From positions 3,348,001 to 3,412,000 of the forward strand of contig NC_018000.1 of NCBI RefSeq assembly GCF_000265205.3: 64,000 nucleotides of DNA, in the 5' to 3' direction. This document shows, in pieces, positions 44,730 to 53,218 of this stretch. Origin of the DNA: Sinorhizobium fredii USDA 257 (lineage in GTDB: Bacteria; Pseudomonadota; Alphaproteobacteria; Rhizobiales; Rhizobiaceae). The first letter of the stretch is position 1. The number at the start of each line of letters is the position of its first letter. A program made the translations under genes and the position numbers. The notes below the pieces were generated by a model that saw nothing but the letters and a program-made list of their open reading frames with translations, did not search any database and was not told the DNA's origin.

Positions 44730-45892
44730 TGGCGCGTCTCGGAAGCCGTCGCCTTCATCTCATCCCACAGCGACGAGGCGGTTCTTGCGAAAGCTTCATA
44801 ACCAGATTCAAACGGATGACCATCGCTGTCCGGATAAAAGCGCTGGCCGGCCAGGATAGCCTCCTGCAGCGCGTCGGCAGTTTCAGCAACCGCGCTGCGA
44901 TACGGCAAACCAAGTCGGTGGGCGATCTCCCGGATTTTTTCCTCAAGCGCAATCTGACGTTCAACGCTGCCGACAAAACCAGGGTCGGCGGTTGCAAGTT
45001 GGCCACGGCGACGCAAGTGTTCGAAGATCACACGCTCTTTTGTCGGAAGCACCAAGAGCCCGACCCGGCCGACCCCTCGTTCAGCCCAATCGACCGCAAA
45101 GCGCTCAAAATCCGCAAACATTGCCGCGATCTCGGGCGAGTTCAGATCGGCCATTCGACCAGCTTCGTCGACATAGCGCCTAGACACCGAGGGACATCCG
45201 TCCGGAAATACATAGTATTCGGATAGTTCACGATCCCTGGCTGCGAAAAGGCGAGCGTACAAGCTCTTCGCGCGGTCCTTTATCACGTATTGATAGGCGC
45301 TCAGAATTGCGACATTCTCGAAGAGCTTCGTCTTGAGGCTTGTCGATCGCGCCTTGGTGCATTGCGAATGGCCTTCGCCCGGACCGGTGAGGGCTTGCAA
45401 CTGGAGCCGCTCCTGCTCCGCAAGCCAGAAGCCAGAACGCGCGTCCATTATATCGCAAGCGGAAAATACTATTGCGAAGTCGTTGCCAGGGAAAACGGCG
45501 ACAATAGCTCCTTTCGCGCCAGCAGCCAGCGCATCAAGAACGATCGCGTGGTAGGTGTAAATACCGTAGCTACCAACTCCAAAGTTGTAGGTCGGCTCGC
45601 CTGTGATTGCCTCGAAGGCCGCCGGCCAAGCGTTAGCCCTCTCGACGTTGTTGCCGTATGTCATCGAGTCGCCAACCGCCGCGACTTGTAAGCCGTGATG
45701 TGCGCCAGCCGGATTCCGGAAGCCCTCCTCATCGACGTCGCCAAGAGCAGGATCGAGGCGATAGCCATACTTCTCGTCGATACTCCGATGCGACTGCGTG
45801 CCGACGGGAAAAGGTGTAAACATGCGCAGCATGGCTTCCCCGGCTCCCAGCGCCAGGGTCACCGAGACCAACAGTGCGATCAGATTTTTCAT
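44726..45892 (-). CDS. SGNH-family membrane-anchored hydrolase/acyltransferase
   Basis: A 388-residue protein with an N-terminal signal anchor (MKNLIALLVSVTLALGAGEA) and an extracytoplasmic SGNH domain: block I VAAVGDSMTYGNNVERA with the nucleophile Ser, then NFGVGSYGIYTYHAIVLDAL, and block V YPDSDGHPFESGYEAFAR with Asp and His. Organisation resembles the 23829 protein, but with one helix instead of three. Probably an acetyl-transferring or -removing protein acting on EPS in the periplasm. The ATG at 45892 starts the anchor; the annotated frame begins four codons earlier. Convergent with the aminotransferase gene. Confidence 0.8.
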   Translation of the reverse strand: MKNLIALLVSVTLALGAGEAMLRMFTPFPVGTQSHRSIDEKYGYRLDPALGDVDEEGFRNPAGAHHGLQVAAVGDSMTYGNNVERANAWPAAFEAITGEPTYNFGVGSYGIYTYHAIVLDALAAGAKGAIVAVFPGNDFAIVFSACDIMDARSGFWLAEQERLQLQALTGPGEGHSQCTKARSTSLKTKLFENVAILSAYQYVIKDRAKSLYARLFAARDRELSEYYVFPDGCPSVSRRYVDEAGRMADLNSPEIAAMFADFERFAVDWAERGVGRVGLLVLPTKERVIFEHLRRRGQLATADPGFVGSVERQIALEEKIREIAHRLGLPYRSAVAETADALQEAILAGQRFYPDSDGHPFESGYEAFARTASSLWDEMKATASETRH

Positions 45893-45934
45893 GTGCCCTC
45901 TCATCTCTCCGCACGATCAGACGAGATCTCCCTA

Positions 45935-46040
45935 CAGCGCCGTGCGTCTTTATCAGACGCACAAAGGGCGCTGTAGCACTTTGAAATGCTGCATGCTTTT
46001 ATCCTTAAATCGACTAGGATTTAAGGAAACATGCAGTAGC
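45935..46040 (+). repeat. RIME1-like double-palindrome repeat
   Basis: The best-preserved copy: GTGCGTC/GACGCAC palindrome (45942-45962) followed by GCGCTGTAGCAC and the second palindrome ATCCTTAAATCG... CGATTTAAGG-like arm (46001-46027, centre GACTAG) ending in CATGCAGTAGC. About 106 bases, the length described for RIME1. It lies upstream of the SGNH gene, whose transcript starts nearby. Confidence 0.7.
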
Positions 46041-46629
46041 ATTGCGATCCGGCTGGCTGTTTACCGCGGGCCGGCTACGGCTTCCCGGTGTCTGCCAGCA
46101 CGCGGTGGGGGGAAGCCGATCAGGCCATATTACCCCGCCAGATGCCTGCGGATATCAGAAAGGTCGATGAAGCGGTTTACCAGTCTGAGCAAATACTTCG
46201 CCGACACATGCCGCCTCCAAGCCCTGAGCAAAAATTCTTGTCGTCCCCAAGGAATGCAATATTGTCGTGCTGTCGAGCAATACAAGTGCGTGTTTATTGG
46301 GAATTCATTGTTCTTATAGTTTCTACCATGTGTTTAGTGCCTCAGCCAGTAGAAACACTCAGCATGCGAGGTTCTGGGCACAGTTTTGAGGACTGATTTT
46401 GCGTCTCTCCCAATGCAGTCCCGCTGGCACAGCTTTAGGAAAATCAGGTCTTCAAGTTGATTATCACATGAAAACTTCGCATTCTGTCGACAACGCACTT
46501 GCCATTGCGCCGAGAGGCGCGCGCAGGGCCATGGCGCCGGCAACCCTGCGGATCCGCTTGGCGGTCAACGGGAGCTGAAGGTGCGGTCTTCGCTCCGATC
46601 ACTGGAGAACGGTGGGAGGGCATTTCGGG
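46041..46629. other. Long intergenic region
   Basis: 589 bases between a RIME-like repeat and the next glycosyltransferase gene. The middle (46230-46460) is AT-rich and may contain its promoter. A 36-codon open frame (46468-46578) has no ribosome-binding site; other frames are not protein-like. Nothing else recognised. Confidence 0.4.
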
Positions 46630-47808
46630 ATGGACAAGCGTGCAGATTCTCGGGCGTCCGGGTTGCCGGAGATCGCGGGGGCAAGGATAACGATCATCGT
46701 TCCGGCCTTGGGCGCGGGCGGTACCGAGCACGTCGTAAATCTCGTCGCCAACCACTGGAACAGCATCGGCTGCACGGTGACGCTCATCACGCTGGAGCCA
46801 TTAGATGCGCAACCTTATTACGATTTTGATCCCGAGATTGCCATTGTCCGTCTGGGTGTGCCGCCGCGTAGAGCCTCGAAGCTGCGGTCGGCTTTCCTTG
46901 TGCTTCAGCGAGTTGGACGCTTGCGGTCCGCCATTCGACGGTCTCGGCCGGATTTCGTCTTAAGCTTTCTGACGCGAACGAATGTCTTGACGCTCCTGGC
47001 GACGATCGGCTTTACGGTTCCGGTGATCGTCTCCGAGCGCAATAATCCGGCTTCGCAGCCTTTCGGGCCGCTTTGGAGGTGGCTTCAGACAAGCCTGTAC
47101 CCTCGAGCATTCGGTCTGGTCACGATGACCCAGGGGGCCTTGGATCATTTTCCATCGAACATTCGCCGAAAAGGATGGATTATCGCGAATCCGGTCGATT
47201 TGCCGCGGGATTGGCGAAATAGACGTGGAAAGAGCATTCTGGCGGCGGTCGGCCGATTAACCCACCAGAAGGGCTTCGACCTCTTGCTGGAAGCCTTTTC
47301 CAAGATCGCCGACGCTCATCCCGAATGGCAGTTGGTAATCTGGGGGGAGGGCGATGAACGACGCAGCCTCGAGGCATTGCGCGACGCGCTCGGATTGCAG
47401 AAACGAGTAGACATGCCTGGGATCACCGAACGACCTGGGCTTTGGATTGAAACCGCTGATGCGTTTGTCCTGTCCTCGCGTTACGAGGGATGGGGAATCG
47501 TCTTGCTGGAAGCCATGGCTGCTGGCTTGCCTGTTGTTTCCTTCGAATGCGATTGGGGACCTCGGGTCATGATAACGCACGAGAGCGACGGCATACTGGT
47601 GCCGAGAGGGGATGTCGAAGCCCTTGCGAAGGCACTCGACAGGATACTTGCCGATCGTGGGCTTAGGGAAGAACTTGGGGCGAGGGCTGCGGCGAGCGCC
47701 CAAAGGTACATGCCCGAGCAGATACTTGCCGAATGGGATGTGCTAGCCTCATGCGTGTTGAAGCAGACGTCGAAGATGCACTTGCAGATGCCTGATAACG
47801 CTGGCTAA
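46630..47808 (+). CDS. Glycosyltransferase family 4
   Basis: A 392-residue GT-B glycosyltransferase of EPS synthesis. N-terminal domain with ARITIIVPALGAGGTEHVVN; C-terminal donor domain with KSILAAVGRLTHQKGFDLLL, FVLSSRYEGWGIVLLEAMAA (EX7E motif) and GLPVVSFECDWGPRVMITHE. The lead sequence GGTEHV and SFECDWGPRVMI resemble galactosyl/N-acetylgalactosaminyl transferases of the GT4 branch. The ATG at 46630 is preferred because GGGAGGG lies upstream; an in-frame start at 46612 is not supported. Confidence 0.9.
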   Translation: MDKRADSRASGLPEIAGARITIIVPALGAGGTEHVVNLVANHWNSIGCTVTLITLEPLDAQPYYDFDPEIAIVRLGVPPRRASKLRSAFLVLQRVGRLRSAIRRSRPDFVLSFLTRTNVLTLLATIGFTVPVIVSERNNPASQPFGPLWRWLQTSLYPRAFGLVTMTQGALDHFPSNIRRKGWIIANPVDLPRDWRNRRGKSILAAVGRLTHQKGFDLLLEAFSKIADAHPEWQLVIWGEGDERRSLEALRDALGLQKRVDMPGITERPGLWIETADAFVLSSRYEGWGIVLLEAMAAGLPVVSFECDWGPRVMITHESDGILVPRGDVEALAKALDRILADRGLREELGARAAASAQRYMPEQILAEWDVLASCVLKQTSKMHLQMPDNAG

Positions 47809-47960
47809 TCGGGGCACTCTATTCGTACCTGTTACTTCGCGCCGGGTTTGCGGAACCGGCGCTGCGCGTCTGAACCGGGTTACCGACCTGACCTATGCCG
47901 CAAATATTTGATATAACTGGCATTGCGCGATGGTTCAGCGCGTTCATGGGGGGCGCTTGC

Positions 47961-50084
47961 ATGAGTTCGACGTTCAGGCTTGGCGGGCAAGGCGCAGTCC
48001 TCGCCCTGTTCGCCCTCGTTCTTCAACTGGCTGGTGGTTTCGACGCTCCCCTGGCTGCGCAGGAGGTTCCGACAACGGCGCCGCCGGCCAAGGTCCAGCA
48101 GTTGATCGAGCTGATGGACGACCCGGAGGTACGTCAATGGCTGGCCGCCAAGCAGACCACGCCGCCGCCGGCGGTTGCGACGCCGCCAAGCGGTGTTGCC
48201 TCGCAATGGGTCGCGCAAATCAGGCGACATCTCGGCGGCATGCGCGAAGCCGCCCCGCGACTGGTTCCCGAGTGGATGGCGGCAAGAGAGCGCATTGCGG
48301 CCGAGATGCAGAACCAGGGCGCGATGCCGATCCTGCGCGGTTTCGGCTTCGTGCTCCTGGTCGGCTATGGCGCCGAATTCCTGCTGCGCTACCTCCTGCG
48401 CCGCAGTGCAAACCGCAGCGACGCGACGTCGGGACACGGCCTGGCTGCCCTGTTTCGCATCGCGCCGCTCATCGCCTTCGCGATCGCAGCGATCGCCGCT
48501 TTCGTCCTGGCCGACTGGCCGATGCGGCTGGAGGCAGCGGTCGCACCATTGCTGATCGCCTGGATCGCTGCCCGCTTGCTGATTGCCGTCGCAGCGGCAA
48601 TGGCCAAGCCGGCATACGAGAAAACGCAGGAGGTGGAGGCGGCCCAGCTGGACGCATTGCCTGCGCCAGATGTCGCCCGGTTTTGGCATGGGCGCTTTGT
48701 TGTCTTCGTCTGCGCCGTCGCCGTCCTGTGGGCCGTCTTGGATATGATGCAGGCCCTTGCCTTCCCCGCCGACGTTCGGGACTTGACCGCTGCCGGACTC
48801 GGTCTCGTTATCCTGGGAATTGCAATCGACACGGCGCTTCGCCGGCCCGCCGCGGACGTGACGGCCGGGCGGCGGTTGTTGGCCAATGCGCTGCTCGTTG
48901 CCTTCCTCATTCTACTATGGTTCGTCTGGAGCGCCGGCATGAAGGTGCTGTTCTGGGTCGGCGTCTATATTGTCGGTCTGCCGCCGCTGCTGCGCTTCGT
49001 AAGTGCTACAACGCGGACGATGCGGGATGCCGAAGCGGCCGACAACATCCGGGTGATGCGCAATGTGCTGATCGACCGCGGTGCCCGGTTTGCGATCATC
49101 GCGCTCGCCGCCGCCTGGCTCGCCGTCGTTTTCCGCTTCAACGGCAGCACGATGATGCAGGACGATGCCTTCAACCGCGTCTTTCGCGGCGTGCTTGCCG
49201 GCATCGTCATCCTGCTTGCGGCGGATTTCATCTGGCAACTGGTGAAGGAATTCATCAATCTCCGCCTGAAACAATCAAGCATCGAAATGGCCGATCCGGC
49301 GCAGGTCGCCCGCGATATGCGGCTGCGGACTCTGCTGCCGATCCTGCGCAATTTTCTCGCGGTCTTCATTGCGGTGGTCGCCGGGATGATGGTGCTCTCC
49401 GGCCTCGGAGTCGCTGTTGGTCCGCTTATCGCGGGGGCGGGCGTCTTCGGCGTCGCCATAGGCTTCGGCTCGCAGACGCTCGTCAAGGATATTCTCAGCG
49501 GCGTGTTCTACATGATGGACGATGCCTTCCGGGTCGGCGAATACATCCAGAGCGGCAGCTATATGGGGACAGTCGAATCCTTCAGCATCCGCTCCGTAAA
49601 GCTGCGCCACCACCGTGGTCCGGTGTTCACCGTGCCTTTCGGCTCGCTCGGTGCGGTCCAGAACATGAGCCGTGACTGGGTCATCGACAAGTTCAAGATC
49701 AACGTCTCCTACGACACCAATATTGCCAAGGTGAAGAAGGTGGTGAAGGGCGTTGGGGCCGCGCTGCTGGAGGATGAGGAGCTCGGACCGCTGATCATCG
49801 AGACCGTCAAGATGAAGGGCGTCGAGCAGTTTGGCGACTACGGCGTCACCTTGAGCTTCGCCATGACCACCAAACCGGGTCACCAGACCCAGATCAGGCG
49901 GCGGGCCCAGGCGATGATCAAGGAGACCTTTGACGCCAATGGTATCAATTTTGCCTCGCCGACCGTCCAGGTGGCGGGCGACGACGGACAAGCGACTGCG
50001 GCAGCGGCCGCGACCCGCGATGCCATTGCCAAGAAGAACGCTGCCTTGGCCGTGCCACAGGGAGGGGAGGCCGCCGCGGAATAG
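47961..50084 (+). CDS. Large MscS-family mechanosensitive channel
   Basis: A 707-residue channel. It starts with a signal peptide (MSSTFRLGGQGAVLALFALV... ending AAQEV) and a periplasmic Pro-rich lead, followed by about eight or nine membrane segments to ~520. The last ones form the MscS core: GVAVGPLIAGAGVFGVAIGF then GSQTLVKDILSGVFYMMDDA and FRVGEYIQSGSYMGTVESFS IRSVKLR, the pore helix and beta domain typical of MscS. The C-terminal alpha/beta part runs to the end. It releases solutes on osmotic downshift, like YbdG/YjeP-type relatives. The ATG at 47961 is favoured for the signal peptide; the frame is open to 47895. The next gene follows after 82 bases. Confidence 0.9.
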   Translation: MSSTFRLGGQGAVLALFALVLQLAGGFDAPLAAQEVPTTAPPAKVQQLIELMDDPEVRQWLAAKQTTPPPAVATPPSGVASQWVAQIRRHLGGMREAAPRLVPEWMAARERIAAEMQNQGAMPILRGFGFVLLVGYGAEFLLRYLLRRSANRSDATSGHGLAALFRIAPLIAFAIAAIAAFVLADWPMRLEAAVAPLLIAWIAARLLIAVAAAMAKPAYEKTQEVEAAQLDALPAPDVARFWHGRFVVFVCAVAVLWAVLDMMQALAFPADVRDLTAAGLGLVILGIAIDTALRRPAADVTAGRRLLANALLVAFLILLWFVWSAGMKVLFWVGVYIVGLPPLLRFVSATTRTMRDAEAADNIRVMRNVLIDRGARFAIIALAAAWLAVVFRFNGSTMMQDDAFNRVFRGVLAGIVILLAADFIWQLVKEFINLRLKQSSIEMADPAQVARDMRLRTLLPILRNFLAVFIAVVAGMMVLSGLGVAVGPLIAGAGVFGVAIGFGSQTLVKDILSGVFYMMDDAFRVGEYIQSGSYMGTVESFSIRSVKLRHHRGPVFTVPFGSLGAVQNMSRDWVIDKFKINVSYDTNIAKVKKVVKGVGAALLEDEELGPLIIETVKMKGVEQFGDYGVTLSFAMTTKPGHQTQIRRRAQAMIKETFDANGINFASPTVQVAGDDGQATAAAAATRDAIAKKNAALAVPQGGEAAAE

Positions 50085-50166
50085 ATCGCCCGGGGGAAGG
50101 GTGCCGGCCGCGGCCAATCGCCTTCGTGTTGACATCGGAAGGCGAAGGCGGGATAGCTCGCGGCGC

Positions 50167-51264
50167 ATGAAGATCGCCTTCTACGCGCCACTGAAGCCCC
50201 CGGATCATCCCGTCCCCTCTGGCGACAGGCAGATGGCACGCATGCTGATCGAAGCGCTCAAGCTGTGCGGACATGACGTCCAAATTGCATCGCCGCTGCG
50301 GGCCTTCTCGCGCGAAGCGTTCGACGCGGCTTATTTGGATTTGCGCAAGCAAGCGGACGAGGAAATCGTCCGTCTTCGTCGAACCTGGACCGAGGAGGGG
50401 CCGCCGGACACATGGTTCTGCTACCATCCCTATTACAAGGCCCCTGACCTCATCGGCCCCGCGCTCGCCGCCGAATTCTCCATTCCCTATGTGACGGCGG
50501 AAAGCTCCTATTCGTCGCGCCGCAACGAAGGGGCGAGGACGCTCGCTCAGGACGCGGTAGCGGCGGGTGTAAGGCAGGCGGCGGTGAACATCTGTTTCAC
50601 CGAGCGTGATCGCAAAGGGCTGGAAGAGGCGATACCGGAGGGGCGCTATGCCATGCTGCCGCCGTTCATCGACGTCGGACGTTTTCAGGCAATCCCGGCG
50701 ACGAAACCGGCCGACGCGCGCCTGATCGCGGTCGCCATGATGCGCCCGGGCGACAAGATGGACAGCTATCGGATGCTCGCGGCCGCACTGCAACTGGTCG
50801 TCGACATCCCCTGGACGCTGACCATCGTTGGCGACGGCTCAGCGCGCGCGCAGGTGCAGGGGGTGTTCGCCGGATTGCCGGCGGAGCGGCTGGATTGGGC
50901 CGGCGAGAATGCGCCCGAAACGGTGGCAGGCCTTCTCTTCGGTAGCGATCTCTATGTCTGGCCGGGGTGCGGCGAGGCCTACGGCCTCTCTTATCTGGAG
51001 GCGCAGGCGGCCGGCCTGCCGGTTGTGGCACAGGCGACCGCCGGGGTCCCCGAAGTCGTCAGACATGGGCAGACCGGGCTGTTGACGGCGGCGGGTGACA
51101 TCGCTCTTTTTGCGGAAGCGATCCGGCGCTTTCTCACCGACGGTGCGTTGCGCGCCGAATTCGGCAAGTGGGCGCGCCGCTTTGTGCTCGAGGAGCGCTC
51201 GCTGACTGCTGCCGCTCAGCGACTGGAGGCGATTTTTGACGCCTTTATGAGGAGGGTTGGATGA
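50167..51264 (+). CDS. Glycosyltransferase family 4
   Basis: A 365-residue GT-B glycosyltransferase. N-terminal KIAFYAPLKPPDHPVPSGDR QMARML, then a VTAESSYSSRR region; the donor domain has TLTIVGDGSARAQVQGVFAG, LYVWPGCGEAYGLSYLEAQA (EX7E-like) and GLPVVAQATAGVPEVVRHGQ. The ATG at 50167 follows a weak ribosome-binding site. Its stop overlaps the start of the next gene by four bases (ATGA), so the two are coupled: a glycosyltransferase and a deacetylase acting on one glycan. Confidence 0.88.
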   Translation: MKIAFYAPLKPPDHPVPSGDRQMARMLIEALKLCGHDVQIASPLRAFSREAFDAAYLDLRKQADEEIVRLRRTWTEEGPPDTWFCYHPYYKAPDLIGPALAAEFSIPYVTAESSYSSRRNEGARTLAQDAVAAGVRQAAVNICFTERDRKGLEEAIPEGRYAMLPPFIDVGRFQAIPATKPADARLIAVAMMRPGDKMDSYRMLAAALQLVVDIPWTLTIVGDGSARAQVQGVFAGLPAERLDWAGENAPETVAGLLFGSDLYVWPGCGEAYGLSYLEAQAAGLPVVAQATAGVPEVVRHGQTGLLTAAGDIALFAEAIRRFLTDGALRAEFGKWARRFVLEERSLTAAAQRLEAIFDAFMRRVG

Positions 51265-52031
51265 ATACTGGGTCCATCTGGCAAGCGCTTATCGACAGGC
51301 TCGACCAAATGCAGGACGCCGGTCAGAACGTCGATTTCTGGCTGCGCGACGATGATGCGATCGAACCGACGGCGGCGCTGCATCGATTGCTCGAAGTGAC
51401 GGAGCGGTTTTCGGTGCCGCTGACCTTGGCGGTGATCCCGGCGCATACCGACGAGCGCCTCGAGCGCTGCCTCGCCGGCCGCCGTGATATCAGCATTGCC
51501 GTTCATGGCTGGTCGCACGAAAACCATGCGCCGGCGGGAGAGAAGCGCCAGGAACTCGGCGGCCACCGTCCCGGCGGTAAGGTATCCGAAGAACTGCGCA
51601 CCGGATATACCCGTCTCAGGGCCCTCTTCCCCGCCTCCTTCGTACCGCTGCTCGTTCCGCCGTGGAACAGAATCGATACCGAAGTCGTCGCGGGGCTGGG
51701 CGCCATTGGGTTCAGGGCGCTGTCCGTCTTTGGGCCGGAGGCGAGCGGCAAGGCTGCCGCTCTTCTTCGACCGGAGCTACAGATCATCAACACGCATGTG
51801 GACGTCATCGATTGGCGCGGGACGCGCGGTTGCCGCGATCATGCGCAGATCGTTCGAGACATTCTCACCAGAGTGGAGCAAGTGGCCAAGGGCGAGGGAT
51901 CGGTCGGCATCCTCACGCATCATCTCGTCCATGACGAGAATGTCTGGGCGTTTCTGTCGAAGCTGTTCGAGATCACTGCCACTCATCCGGCCAGCCGCTG
52001 GCGGAAGGTGTCCGATCTCATAGGTCGATGA
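51261..52031 (+). CDS. Polysaccharide-deacetylase-like (NodB fold) protein
   Basis: A 256-residue soluble protein with the NodB metal-site layout: Asp pair in FWLRDDDAIEPT (motif 1), the two His in AVHGWSHENHAPAG (motif 2, HxxxH-type), an Arg region, then PLLVPPWNRIDTEVVAGLGA (motif 3-like) and a late His in GILTHHLVHDENVWAF. These enzymes deacetylate amino sugars. Its start overlaps the glycosyltransferase stop (ATGA). The 3' end overlaps a convergent MBL-fold gene by 14 bases. There is no signal peptide, so substrate access is cytoplasmic. Confidence 0.78.
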   Translation: MNTGSIWQALIDRLDQMQDAGQNVDFWLRDDDAIEPTAALHRLLEVTERFSVPLTLAVIPAHTDERLERCLAGRRDISIAVHGWSHENHAPAGEKRQELGGHRPGGKVSEELRTGYTRLRALFPASFVPLLVPPWNRIDTEVVAGLGAIGFRALSVFGPEASGKAAALLRPELQIINTHVDVIDWRGTRGCRDHAQIVRDILTRVEQVAKGEGSVGILTHHLVHDENVWAFLSKLFEITATHPASRWRKVSDLIGR

Positions 52032-52848
52032 CCTGGTGGTCGCGGGCCGCAAAGGCGCCCGCAAAGAATGTCTGCACTTCCTGTTCTATTGCCGCAAGCG
52101 CCGCGTCGGTGCGGGAGGGGTCGTGGTGGAACATGGCAAGGCGCGGAATGCCGGCGGCCATCGCCAAGCGCGAGCCGTGGATCCCGGTCGAATGCCCATA
52201 GCCGCGATAGGCCGCCATCTCCGATTCGAGATAGGTGCAGTCGTAAACCAGCAGGTCGGCGCCGGCGATGAAGTCGAGGAGCTCACGATCGAGAATTCCC
52301 GGCTCGTGCTCGGTGTCGTAGATGAGAGCGACGGCGCGGCCACCCCAATCGACCCTGTAGCCGACGCAGCCGCCCGGGTGGACAAGGCTCATGGTGCGGA
52401 TCGAGACGTCCTTGCGCGGCGAAAGCGTCTCGCCCGGGCGGAAGTCGAGGGTGTCGAGGCTCGCCTGACAGATGCCCGGGCCCACCGGGAACCACGGTGG
52501 TCGCATGAAGTCATTGATCATCTCCGCCGTGGACATCTTGCCGTGGAGGTGGCCGGACCAGAAGCGGACCGCCGAGCTACAGCGGTAGATCGGCTTGAAA
52601 TAGGGTAGGCCGATAATGTGGTCATAATGGCTGTGGGTGAAGAAGACGTCGAATTCGGAGACGCTCTCCGACATCAGCGACAGACCGGCCTCACGCAATC
52701 CCGAACCGGCGTCGAAGATCAGCACCTCGGCGCCGCAACGGACTTCGATGCAGGGCGTATTGCCTCCATAGCGCAGGAACTGCTCACCGGACACCGGCAG
52801 ACTGCCCCTTACGCCCCAAAACTTCACTCGAAAGATGTCGTCCCGCAT
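52018..52848 (-). CDS. MBL-fold metallohydrolase
   Basis: A 276-residue metallo-beta-lactamase-fold hydrolase. The N-terminus VKFWGVRGSLPVSGEQFLRY resembles RNase Z/phosphodiesterase-like members, and the metal motif FFTHSHYDHIIGLPYFKPIY (HxHxDH) is complete. Later residues GADLLVYDCTYLE and LAMFHHDPSRTD supply the remaining Asp and His. Members act on cyclic nucleotides, nucleic acids or sugar phosphates; the presence of cyclase genes nearby makes a cyclic-nucleotide phosphodiesterase role tempting but unproved. It ends in an overlap with the deacetylase gene on the other strand. Confidence 0.88.
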   Translation of the reverse strand: MRDDIFRVKFWGVRGSLPVSGEQFLRYGGNTPCIEVRCGAEVLIFDAGSGLREAGLSLMSESVSEFDVFFTHSHYDHIIGLPYFKPIYRCSSAVRFWSGHLHGKMSTAEMINDFMRPPWFPVGPGICQASLDTLDFRPGETLSPRKDVSIRTMSLVHPGGCVGYRVDWGGRAVALIYDTEHEPGILDRELLDFIAGADLLVYDCTYLESEMAAYRGYGHSTGIHGSRLAMAAGIPRLAMFHHDPSRTDAALAAIEQEVQTFFAGAFAARDHQVIDL

Positions 52849-53218
52849 TCCGTTTCGGTTTCATCCTGCCCACCCCAGGCACTTTGCCTGGGCGCGCTCA
52901 TTAGACAAGCACAAATCATGAGGGTCCTGCAATGCCATTGGCACTTTTGGGGCGTGGAATGCTCGCTGGCCGCCTTCCGGCACCCGGCCGCTATTGAAAG
53001 CTTATCGCCGGGCTCAACCTTGATTTAAAGGTTCGTGTTCAGCGATTCAGGGTTGAGAACTTTGGCTTCAAGCCGGTGCCGCTAGCAATCATCATTTGCA
53101 CAGCTACGTGCGACTTATCAAACGTGCAAAGGTCGCTCTAGCACTTTAAATACTATATTTTTTTGTCCTTTTATCGGCTAGAGTTTAAGGAACCTGCAGC
53201 AGGGGATTCGGGGCATCC
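52849..53218. other. Intergenic region with degenerate RIME copy
   Basis: 370 bases between the MBL-fold gene (minus) and the DUF3095 gene (plus), so it should hold both promoters. A diverged double-palindrome repeat occupies 53101-53204. No gene recognised. Confidence 0.4.
53101..53204 (+). repeat. Degenerate RIME1-like repeat
   Basis: Shows the order of the family (first palindrome CGTGCGACTTATCAAACGTGC, then GCTCTAGCACTTTAAA and TCGGCTAGAGTTTAAGGAAC, then CTGCAGCAGG) but with many changes, so the second palindrome no longer pairs fully. An older copy than those at 32604 and 45935. It ends 14 bases before the DUF3095 start codon. Confidence 0.6.

Noticed and set aside
46468..46578. 36-codon frame in a long intergenic region
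   Set aside because: No ribosome-binding site and a basic, low-complexity sequence; kept only as a note.
47930..49675. 581-codon plus-strand frame overlapping the MscS gene
   Set aside because: Arg/Pro-rich out-of-frame shadow; the overlapping frame has clear MscS motifs and membrane segments.
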